DNA of 5,987 nucleotides from Chromatiales bacterium. GTDB lineage: Bacteria; Pseudomonadota; Gammaproteobacteria; Chromatiales; Chromatiaceae. The notes below the pieces were generated by a model that did no database searches, was not told where the DNA came from, and saw nothing but the letters and a program-made list of their open reading frames with translations. This document shows positions 1 to 5,196 of the stretch, piece by piece. A program made the translations under genes and the position numbers. Every line of letters begins with the position of its first letter. The stretch's first letter is position 1. The stretch is from contig JAKSCN010000374.1 in the NCBI GenBank assembly GCA_022360595.1, forward strand, positions 1 to 5,987. Direction: 5' to 3'.

Positions 1-408
1 GCGAGGTAGCGATATACCTCCATCTGACCCAGGGCCTTGCAATAACGTACCAGACTCTGAAATACTGGAGTCGGCGCCATCAGGATAGCCCCAGTCGATC
101 AGGTAGACATCCTGGCCTTGAGCCAGCAGGTTCTTGATGGTGGAGCGATCTTCCTGGATGTCTGTCATGTAAGGACGGTTAACCAGCGCGTAGATCACCA
201 GCATGGGTACTTTGTTCTGCTTGGTACCTTCTGGTGCTGTGTAACGGTAGAGGGTCAGTTTATCTTCGGTGTAGACAACCTCTTTCGGGGTGACACCGGT
301 ATCGATCTGATCTGCGTTCAGCAGATTTTCAACACCCTGGCCGAGTTTGCGGCTGAAATCAGCCATCTCTTCTGCAAGTTGGTCGGGTCGTATCTCAATA
401 GGGAACAC
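1..408 (-). CDS. phaC: Class III PHA synthase catalytic subunit PhaC, N-terminal part, reading disrupted near position 70
   Basis: PhaC polymerises (R)-3-hydroxyacyl-CoA into PHA at the granule surface, together with PhaE. Reading from a GTG at 408 gives VFPIEIRPDQLAEEM, which resembles the start of the Allochromatium vinosum enzyme. Typical class III stretches follow: RKLGQGVENLLNA (residues 20-32), YALVNRPYMTDIQEDRSTIK (73-92) and DVYLIDWGYPD (100-110). A GAGGAG box lies 8 bases upstream of GTG. An in-frame ATG five codons earlier overlaps this box, so GTG is the better start. The catalytic Cys, Asp and His would lie beyond the left edge. Oddity: after GAD (residues 111-113) the frame stays open to the edge, but it no longer resembles PhaC, where a segment like LTLDDYINGY is expected. 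Neither of the other minus-strand frames restores it. The gene may be interrupted, or the edge sequence may be chimeric. Identity of residues 1-113 is secure; integrity of the gene is doubtful. Confidence 0.85.
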   Translation of the reverse strand, partial: MFPIEIRPDQLAEEMADFSRKLGQGVENLLNADQIDTGVTPKEVVYTEDKLTLYRYTAPEGTKQNKVPMLVIYALVNRPYMTDIQEDRSTIKNLLAQGQDVYLIDWGYPDGADSSISESGTLLQGPGSDGGISLPR

Positions 409-422
409 GATAATTCTCCTCA

Positions 423-450
423 TTTTGAGCGCTGCTTCCGGCGCTCAGAA
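423..450 (-). other. Hairpin in the phaE-phaC intercistronic gap
   Basis: Arms TGAGCGC (426-432) and GCGCTCA (441-447) pair perfectly around an 8-base loop. Two more A-T pairs and one G-T wobble extend the stem to 10 pairs (423-450). In the phaEC transcript it sits just upstream of the phaC ribosome site GAGGAG (417-422) and has no U-run after it. It is therefore more likely a processing, stability or partial-polarity element setting the PhaE:PhaC ratio than a terminator. The structure is read directly; the role is inferred. Confidence 0.45.
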
Positions 451-473
451 ATTCAGTGTGTACTGCCAATCAA

Positions 474-1499
474 TTACTTCTTTACTGCCGCTTTCTTCTT
501 TGGGGCAGCTTTGCGCTTTGGGGCGGGCGCTTTTTCAGCCAACATCGCTTTCAGTTGATTGACTTCACGCTTCAGCGCACGAATCTCACGACGGTTTTCC
601 TGCATACGGTTCTGCAGTGTGCGTAGTTCAGAATTGGTGGGCATATTCAAGGCGCTACAGCCCTCTTCCACCAAGTTCATCATCTGGCGTTTGACGCGCA
701 TCAGTGAGTTGACCAGTTTACCGTGGAGCTGCAGATACTCTGGTGTCATCACCTGCTCGCTATACACCTCTTCACAGGCAGCAACCCAAGCGTCGAACAG
801 ACCACGTGCGGTGGTGATCGATTTGCCATCTTTCGCCAACTGCTCAAGATTCTGGCGCATGCGGTCAACAGAGAGAGCACCGGTATTGGAGAAGAACATC
901 ATGTACTCTTGCAGATTCTTCTGATACTCAACGCCGGCAAGCATCATGTCCTGATACTGCCCTTGCTCTTCACGGGTGTAACCCAGGCCAGGTGCTGAAA
1001 GGAAACGCTCCAGGTGCTCTTGAGGCGCGGCATGCTGCATGTTACGTAGAGCATCACCCGGTGTCAGTGACAGTGAAGAGACCATGCGCTGCCAGTTATC
1101 CAGTGGCATCTCCCAGTAGGCCATCATCTTTTGCATAGCGTCGTCACCTTGACCCTGACCAGCGTTCAGGAAGGTGTTCTGCATATCGGTAAAGGTTTTG
1201 TTGAGAACCTCTGTCCATTCAGCCATGCCGCCATTTCCCTGCATGGTGCCGCTGAACTGTTCAGCCATATTGAAAAAGGTTCTACCCTGATTCATCATTT
1301 TGCTCATGAAATCACTGGCAGTGTCAGGTGCGGTCGGGGCAAACGCTTTCCACCAGTGCTCCATCGCGTTTTCCCAAGGAGTGGTCTGACTAACACCAGG
1401 CATACTACCCATTGCCTTTTGACTCATCTCGGTCCAGTTTTCCCAATATTTACGCTGGATCTGCATCCAGTCGTCATTCCAGAAACCTTGTTGACTCAT
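474..1499 (-). CDS. phaE: Class III PHA synthase subunit PhaE
   Basis: PhaE is the non-catalytic partner that forms the active class III synthase with PhaC on PHA granules. The 341-residue product is close to the length I recall for A. vinosum PhaE (about 357). It starts MSQQGFWNDDWMQIQRKYWE, the tryptophan-rich N-terminus seen in this family. The middle is helical and rich in Met and Gln. Residues about 290-321 (LRTLQNRMQENRREIRALKR and on to AMLAE) look like a coiled coil. The last 19 residues (323-341) are a Lys/Ala/Pro tail, KAPAPKRKAAPKKKAAVKK. I chose the ATG at 1499; a longer reading to 1571 adds 24 Cys-rich residues unlike PhaE and overlaps the promoter. The ribosome site is weak (GGAAAA, about 8 bases upstream). 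phaC follows 65 bases downstream on the same strand, so the two form an operon. Confidence 0.93.
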   Translation of the reverse strand: MSQQGFWNDDWMQIQRKYWENWTEMSQKAMGSMPGVSQTTPWENAMEHWWKAFAPTAPDTASDFMSKMMNQGRTFFNMAEQFSGTMQGNGGMAEWTEVLNKTFTDMQNTFLNAGQGQGDDAMQKMMAYWEMPLDNWQRMVSSLSLTPGDALRNMQHAAPQEHLERFLSAPGLGYTREEQGQYQDMMLAGVEYQKNLQEYMMFFSNTGALSVDRMRQNLEQLAKDGKSITTARGLFDAWVAACEEVYSEQVMTPEYLQLHGKLVNSLMRVKRQMMNLVEEGCSALNMPTNSELRTLQNRMQENRREIRALKREVNQLKAMLAEKAPAPKRKAAPKKKAAVKK

Positions 1500-1538
1500 A
1501 GTATTGATTTTCCAATGGTTTTTTCTATAGCAGCAAAA

Positions 1539-1568
1539 ACTATAGCACGCCCTTATTGTGCACTGCAA
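1539..1568 (-). promoter_or_regulatory. Probable sigma-70 promoter for phaE-phaC
   Basis: On the minus strand, -35 TTGCAG (1568-1563) and -10 TATAGT (1544-1539) are separated by 18 bases. A TG lies one base before the -10 (TGCTATAGT, extended -10). The predicted transcript would start near 1532, giving a leader of about 33 bases before the phaE ATG. The octamer TGCTATAG recurs 15 bases downstream (1532-1525), giving a second -10-like box without an evident -35. Confidence 0.5.
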
Positions 1569-1570
1569 CA
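1556..1570. promoter_or_regulatory. Candidate PhaR operator on the phaEC -35
   Basis: TTGTGCACTGCAACA matches the site TTGTGCACCGCACAA upstream of phaP (3647-3661) at 12 of 15 positions. It also covers the proposed phaE -35 box. PhaR proteins are known to bind TGC-rich sequences, so repressor binding here would block polymerase at phaEC. The similarity is seen directly; binding is inferred. Confidence 0.4.
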
Positions 1571-1736
1571 TTTTTATTTACACTGTTTATTAATAGCATC
1601 TGAATGAAGGATGCTTTCAGGCGGATACATTGGGTAATAACCCTGTTTAACCGGGAGTTGGTTTGCAGCCAGCTCATTTGCTAGTCTCGGACAAGCTGAA
1701 TCTTTACGAAAACGATAGATTAAGAGAGGGGTACGT

Positions 1737-2921
1737 ATGAGCGAGAATGTAGTTATTGTTGCGGCAGGACGTTCGGCCATTGGGAACTTCAGTGGCAGCA
1801 TGGCCAGTTTATCGGCCGCTGACATTGGCGCCCAGGTGGTCAAAGGTTTGCTGGAGAAGGCCAGTCTGGCGCCAGAGCAGATTGACGAGGTGATCCTCGG
1901 CCAGGTACTGGCTGCCGGCTGCGGCCAGAACCCCGCCCGTCAGACCACGCTGAAAGCGGGTCTTCCTATTACCGTTCCCGCCATGACTATCAACAAGGTT
2001 TGCGGCAGTGGCCTGAAAGCGGTTCACCTGGCAATGCAGGCAGTCATGTGTGGCGATGCCGATATCGTTGTCGCCGGTGGTCAGGAGAGCATGAGTCAGT
2101 CTGCTCACGTGGTGCCCGGCTCACGTAACGGTACCAAGATGGGTGACTGGAAAATGAAGGACACCATGATCGTCGACGGTCTCTGGGACGCCTTCAACAA
2201 CTATCACATGGGTACAACCGCTGAAAACATTGCCAAGCAGTATGAGTTCGGCCGCACCGAGCAGGACGAATTTGCTGCCGCTTCTCAACAAAAGGCCGAG
2301 GCCGCTCAGAAAGCGGGTAAATTCAACGATGAGATCATCCCGGTCAGCATCCCTCAGCGTAAGGGCGATCCGGTGGTTTTCGAAGCCGACGAGTTCCCAC
2401 GCCACGGCACTACCGCTGAAGGTCTGGGCAAGCTGCGTCCCGCATTTGACCGTGAAGGCACAGTAACCGCCGGTAACGCTTCAGGTATCAACGATGGTGC
2501 TGCGGCTGTTGTCGTCATGTCTGAAAGCAAGGCCAAAGAGCTGGGGCTGACACCTCTGGCTACCATCAAGGCATTCGCCTCTACCGGCGTCGATCCATCC
2601 ATCATGGGAACCGGCCCGATCACCGCCTCCACCAAGTGCCTGGAGAAGGCTGGCTGGAGCGTTGCCGACCTGGATCTGGTTGAGGCCAATGAGGCTTTTG
2701 CCGCCCAGGCCATGTCGGTGAACAAAGATATGGATTGGGACGCTGACAAGGTAAACGTCAACGGTGGTGCTATCGCTCTCGGTCACCCGATCGGTGCATC
2801 CGGGGCTCGTGTTCTGGTCTCACTGCTGCACGAAATGCAAAAGCGTGATGCCAAAAAAGGTCTGGCCACCCTCTGTATCGGTGGCGGTATGGGAGTTGCC
2901 CTGGCTGTAGAGCGCAGCTAA
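1737..2921 (+). CDS. phaA: Acetyl-CoA acetyltransferase (beta-ketothiolase) PhaA
   Basis: PhaA condenses two acetyl-CoA into acetoacetyl-CoA in the cytoplasm, the first committed step toward PHB. The 394-residue protein has the full thiolase pattern: nucleophile C89 in NKVCGSGLKA, H350 in GHPIGASG, and C380 in CIGGGMG near the C-terminus. These are exactly the positions expected for biosynthetic thiolases. NEAFAAQ, another family motif, is also present. The start MSENVVIVAAGRSAIG is typical, and GAGAGG lies about 8 bases upstream of the ATG. The gene is divergent from phaE, with 237 bases between the starts. A strong terminator separates it from phaR. I see no convincing promoter; the best candidate, TTGGTT (1659-1664) with TAGTCT 18 bases later, is weak. 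A degradative thiolase is less likely given the location inside the PHA cluster. Confidence 0.97.
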   Translation: MSENVVIVAAGRSAIGNFSGSMASLSAADIGAQVVKGLLEKASLAPEQIDEVILGQVLAAGCGQNPARQTTLKAGLPITVPAMTINKVCGSGLKAVHLAMQAVMCGDADIVVAGGQESMSQSAHVVPGSRNGTKMGDWKMKDTMIVDGLWDAFNNYHMGTTAENIAKQYEFGRTEQDEFAAASQQKAEAAQKAGKFNDEIIPVSIPQRKGDPVVFEADEFPRHGTTAEGLGKLRPAFDREGTVTAGNASGINDGAAAVVVMSESKAKELGLTPLATIKAFASTGVDPSIMGTGPITASTKCLEKAGWSVADLDLVEANEAFAAQAMSVNKDMDWDADKVNVNGGAIALGHPIGASGARVLVSLLHEMQKRDAKKGLATLCIGGGMGVALAVERS

Positions 2922-2970
2922 TGGGGGATTTAAACCACTTTTATCAGACTCTTTTGAGCTGACCAAAGTG

Positions 2971-3012
2971 AAAGGGCTGGTGAGATCAAGGATCTCCCAG
3001 CCCTTTTCTCTT
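2971..3012 (+). terminator. Rho-independent terminator after phaA
   Basis: AAAGGGCTGG (2971-2980) pairs with CCAGCCCTTT (2997-3006), and GAGATC (2982-2987) with GATCTC (2991-2996). The loop is AAG, with one bulged T at 2981. A T-rich tail follows. The 16-pair stem should stop phaA transcription and gives phaR its own transcription unit. Confidence 0.85.
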
Positions 3013-3018
3013 GGGGCC

Positions 3019-3090
3019 CGCTTTATAAATAAGCGTTTGATATGTCATGAATTGGAAAAAGAAATTTCACATTTACTTATATTCCCAGGT
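3019..3090 (+). promoter_or_regulatory. Upstream region of phaR; promoter not clearly defined
   Basis: phaR lies behind a strong terminator, so it needs its own promoter here. A TATATT box lies at about 3079-3084, but the nearest -35-like sequence (TTGGAA, about 20 bases away) has poor spacing. An inverted repeat CGCTT-7-AAGCG (3019-3035) encloses TATAAA and could be a control site. No TGC-rich site like those near phaP is evident, so autoregulation by PhaR is not supported from sequence. Confidence 0.25.
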
Positions 3091-3134
3091 AGACTTTGAG
3101 TATTGAATCGACTCTCGCACGAGGAGATGACGTT

Positions 3135-3596
3135 ATGTCGAGCACTAGAATTATTAAAAAGTACCCTAATAGACGTCTCTATGACACGGAGCTGAGCCGC
3201 TATATCACCTTGTCAGATATCCGTGGATTGGTGATGCAGGGGGTCGATTTTAAAGTGATCGACACCAACAACGAAGAAGACCTCACCCGCTCCATCCTGC
3301 TGCAGATCATGCTGGAAGAGGAGTCTGGCGGCGAACCGCTGTTCAGCGCCACCATGCTATCCCAGATCATTCGCTACTACGGCGGCAGCGTCCAGGGGTT
3401 ATTTGCCCGCTATCTGGAAGAGAGCATGTTGATGTTCGCCCAGCAGCAGGACCACCTGCGTGACAGCCTTGGCGTTGATCCTATGAAGACCATGTCCGAG
3501 CTGGCCCAGCGCAATATAAAAATGTGGTCAGATATGCAGAACAGCTTCTTCAAAGCCGCCGGTCTCAGCAATCCTCCCAACAAGTCCGACGATTAA
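3135..3596 (+). CDS. phaR: PHA synthesis repressor PhaR
   Basis: PhaR is a cytoplasmic DNA-binding repressor of phasin and other PHA genes that also binds PHA. When granules form it leaves the DNA, and phasin is made to match granule surface. The 153-residue protein opens with MSSTRIIKKYPNRRLYDTE, the hallmark of the PHB/PHA accumulation regulator DNA-binding domain (about residues 4-64). A PHB_acc-type segment follows (about 67-105: EPLFSATMLSQIIRYYGG). The C-terminal third is helical and resembles phasin-like surface-binding helices. I chose the ATG at 3135 because GAGGAG ends 8 bases before it and the conserved N-terminus begins there. An upstream TTG at 3096 would add 13 unconserved residues. 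phaP lies directly downstream with probable operators between, which fits PhaR controlling its neighbour. Confidence 0.94.
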   Translation: MSSTRIIKKYPNRRLYDTELSRYITLSDIRGLVMQGVDFKVIDTNNEEDLTRSILLQIMLEEESGGEPLFSATMLSQIIRYYGGSVQGLFARYLEESMLMFAQQQDHLRDSLGVDPMKTMSELAQRNIKMWSDMQNSFFKAAGLSNPPNKSDD

Positions 3597-3607
3597 CCCC
3601 CTGAAAT

Positions 3608-3648
3608 AGCAAGATTTACCGATAATCTTGCTGCTCGCCTCATTTTTT
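3608..3648 (+). terminator. Hairpin after phaR, possible weak terminator
   Basis: AGCAAGATT (3608-3616) and AATCTTGCT (3624-3632) form a perfect 9-pair stem with a 7-base loop. The T-run (3643-3648) starts 10 bases after the stem and the stem is AT-rich. Termination may therefore be incomplete and some phaR transcripts may run into phaP. Confidence 0.45.
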
Positions 3649-3661
3649 GTGCACCGCACAA
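3647..3661. promoter_or_regulatory. Palindromic candidate PhaR operator upstream of phaP
   Basis: TTGTGC-ACC-GCACAA is a perfect 6-base inverted repeat centred about 28 bases upstream of the phaP -35 box. The related site TTGTGCACTGCAACA lies at the phaEC promoter. This sharing of a TGC/GCA motif between two PHA promoters in one cluster fits a PhaR operator. Confidence 0.45.
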
Positions 3662-3678
3662 TTTTTTCATCTAAATGG

Positions 3679-3708
3679 TTGACAAGCAGTTGCTAATTTA
3701 GTTATGCT
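3679..3708 (+). promoter_or_regulatory. phaP promoter
   Basis: A consensus -35 TTGACA (3679-3684) and a -10 TATGCT (3703-3708) are spaced by 18 bases. The predicted start is near 3715, inside the direct repeats at 3705-3735, giving a leader of about 43 bases. A strong promoter fits the abundance of phasin. The spacer holds the small palindrome AGCA-GT-TGCT (3685-3694). Confidence 0.7.
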
Positions 3709-3735
3709 GCGTCGCAACAATGCTGCAACGCACAA
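3705..3735 (+). repeat. Tandem direct repeat covering the phaP -10 and start site, candidate PhaR operator
   Basis: TGCTGCGTCGCAACAA (3705-3720) is followed immediately by TGCTGCAACGCACAA (3721-3735). The units agree at TGCTGC-2-CGCA and at the closing CAA, differing at the two middle bases and by one missing A. The first unit overlaps the -10 by four bases and covers the predicted transcription start, a classic repressor position. TGC-rich targets are established for PhaR in other bacteria; the assignment here is inferred. Confidence 0.55.
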
Positions 3736-3757
3736 GACTTTATCTAAGGAGCTAACC

Positions 3758-4129
3758 ATGATCACTACCAAAGACAACCTGGAAATGATGAAGGACCTGA
3801 CTACCACCGGTTTCGAAACTGCCCGCGCTTTCGGCGAGCTGAATCTGCGCACTTGGGAAAAATTCGTAGCTGCTCAGATGGATACTTTCAACCTGCTGCT
3901 GGACACTGGTATCGAGCAGGTCAAGCTGAGCACTGAAACTCAGGACATCAAAGAGCTGACTACCGGCCAGACTGAACTGGCTAAAAAACTGGGTGAAACC
4001 CTGGTTGCCAAGGGCCGCGAAAACATCGAGACCGCTAACGATACTCGTGACGAGTACCGTGCCCTGGTTGAAAAGAGCGTTAACACTTTCACCAGCAAAA
4101 TGACTGAAGCTGCTCAGAAAGCCGCTTAA
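3758..4129 (+). CDS. phaP: Phasin PhaP (PHA granule surface protein)
   Basis: Phasins coat PHA granules, limit their fusion and are often the most abundant granule protein. The 123-residue product is almost entirely predicted helix, with no Cys or Pro and a single Trp (W33). It has the phasin-type block FETARAFGELNLRTWEKFVAAQ (from residue 19) and ends in an amphipathic, Ala-rich helix (KMTEAAQKAA). The ATG at 3758 has a near-ideal AAGGAG (3746-3751) six bases upstream. A longer reading from 3704 would start inside the promoter and is rejected. The strong ribosome site and promoter suggest high expression. phaB starts 61 bases after the stop with no terminator between, so read-through into phaB is likely. 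Confidence 0.9.
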   Translation: MITTKDNLEMMKDLTTTGFETARAFGELNLRTWEKFVAAQMDTFNLLLDTGIEQVKLSTETQDIKELTTGQTELAKKLGETLVAKGRENIETANDTRDEYRALVEKSVNTFTSKMTEAAQKAA

Positions 4130-4190
4130 TCAAAGGCGCTCAGCTTACTGACATTTAACAACATATAAATAAATTCTGGGGGTTTTGAGG

Positions 4191-4940
4191 ATGACCGAAA
4201 AGAGACGTCTTGCTGTAGTAACCGGCGGTATGGGTGGTATTGGTACCGCTATCTGTCAACGCCTGGCTCAGGATGGTTGCAAAGTTGTCGCGACCTATCA
4301 CCCAGCCGAGGAAGAGAAACTGGCCGACTGGAGTGCTGCCCGCGCTGCGGAAGATCTGCAGATCGGTCTGGTTAAAGGCGATGTCTCCTCCGCTGAAGAC
4401 AGCGCTCGCATGATGGCTGAAGTCGAAGAGAAGTTTGGTGCTGTTGACGTTCTGGTTAACTGCGCCGGCATCACTCGCGACACTACCATGAAGCGTATGA
4501 CAGACGAGCAGTGGGACGCGGTCATCGAAACCAACCTGAACAGCGTTTTCTACGTTACTAAACCTGTTTGGGAAGGCATGTTGTCCCGCGGTTTCGGTCG
4601 CATTATCAACATCTCCTCAGTCAACGGCCAGCGTGGTCAGTTTGGTCAGGCCAACTACTCTGCCGCCAAAGCGGGTATGCACGGTTTCACCATGGCTCTG
4701 GCCCAGGAAGGTGCAGCCAAGGGTGTCACGGTTAACACCATCTCACCCGGCTATGTCAAAACCGCTATGACTGATGCGATTCGTGATGATGTCAAAGAAG
4801 CCATCATCTCTGGAATCCCCATGCGTCGCATGGGTCTGCCGGAAGAGATCGCCTCTGCGATCTCCTTCCTGGCTGCTGAACAGCAGGCTTATGTCACTGG
4901 CGCCAATATCCCAGTGAACGGTGGTCTGTTCATGCACTAA
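4191..4940 (+). CDS. phaB: Acetoacetyl-CoA reductase PhaB (short-chain dehydrogenase)
   Basis: PhaB reduces acetoacetyl-CoA to (R)-3-hydroxybutyryl-CoA, usually with NADPH, supplying the synthase monomer. The 249-residue protein is a classical short-chain dehydrogenase. It has the Rossmann motif TGGMGGIG (residues 11-18), NCAG (90-93), and the catalytic tetrad N115, S143, Y156 and K160 (YSAAK). SPGYVKTAM (185-193) and a C-terminal VTGANIPVNGG follow. These sit three residues later than in Cupriavidus necator PhaB (S140, Y153, K157). The ATG at 4191 is preceded by GGGGG (4178-4182) at 8 bases; the TTG two codons earlier is unlikely to be the start. FabG is the main look-alike, but the PHA context and the sequence around the active site favour PhaB. 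It probably shares a transcript with phaP. Confidence 0.95.
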   Translation: MTEKRRLAVVTGGMGGIGTAICQRLAQDGCKVVATYHPAEEEKLADWSAARAAEDLQIGLVKGDVSSAEDSARMMAEVEEKFGAVDVLVNCAGITRDTTMKRMTDEQWDAVIETNLNSVFYVTKPVWEGMLSRGFGRIINISSVNGQRGQFGQANYSAAKAGMHGFTMALAQEGAAKGVTVNTISPGYVKTAMTDAIRDDVKEAIISGIPMRRMGLPEEIASAISFLAAEQQAYVTGANIPVNGGLFMH

Positions 4941-4974
4941 TCCTCCTCTCTCTGAACAGTGCATAGAGAGCTTT

Positions 4975-5002
4975 TGCCCGGCATCTTGCCGGGCATTTTT
5001 TT
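4975..5002 (+). terminator. Rho-independent terminator after phaB
   Basis: TGCCCGGCA (4975-4983) and TGCCGGGCA (4987-4995) form a perfect 9-pair GC-rich stem with a TCT loop, followed by seven T (4996-5002). It ends the phaP-phaB transcript and insulates dsrA from the PHA genes. Confidence 0.93.
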
Positions 5003-5196
5003 ATCCGCCACCTCACACACCCTTCCGCCCCTGGTCAATTCCTCAAAAACCAAGTGTTTTTCTCATACAATTAAGCGTCTAGCATACCTTCTGTACTCAG
5101 TCTAAAAGATGACGACCAATCCACACTCCATGTGGTTAATCCCCCATGTGAGTAGATCGCATCCACAATAAACAGGATGTATTTCGGGAGGAACCG
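5003..5196 (+). promoter_or_regulatory. dsrA upstream region with repeated CCATGTG
   Basis: This 194-base non-coding stretch must hold the dsr operon promoter, because a terminator precedes it. I see no convincing sigma-70 pair. CCATGTG occurs twice 16 bases apart (5128-5134 and 5144-5150). The first copy is also part of the small palindrome CCACA-5-TGTGG (5121-5135). Such spacing could mark a regulator site. The ribosome site GGGAGG (5186-5191) precedes the dsrA ATG by 5 bases. Confidence 0.35.

Noticed and set aside
118..558. 146-codon plus-strand open frame
   Set aside because: It is antisense to phaC and phaE, has no ribosome site and no recognisable domain. The minus-strand reading is clearly PhaC/PhaE.
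1500..1571. 24-codon N-terminal extension of PhaE
   Set aside because: The added residues are Cys-rich and unlike PhaE, and they overlap the probable promoter. The ATG at 1499 gives the family N-terminus.
1632..1643. GGGT-AATA-ACCC hairpin in the phaE-phaA gap
   Set aside because: A four-pair stem is expected by chance, and there is no further support for an operator.
2121..2786. Minus-strand and shifted open frames within phaA
   Set aside because: They are shadows of a complete, motif-verified thiolase and have no start signals of their own.
3037..3051. FNR-like box TTGAT-5-ATGAA before phaR
   Set aside because: The spacing is 5 rather than 4 and the second arm deviates from ATCAA. There is too little support to call oxygen control.
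3096..3134. Upstream TTG start for PhaR
   Set aside because: There is no ribosome site before it, whereas GAGGAG is well placed for the ATG at 3135, where the conserved MSSTRIIKKYPNRRLYDT begins.
3704..3757. 18-codon extension of PhaP
   Set aside because: It would start within the -10 box and the operator repeats. The ATG at 3758 has an ideal AAGGAG.
4130..4190. Terminator between phaP and phaB
   Set aside because: Only a four-pair TCAG/CTGA stem is present, with no T-run. I read phaP and phaB as probably cotranscribed.
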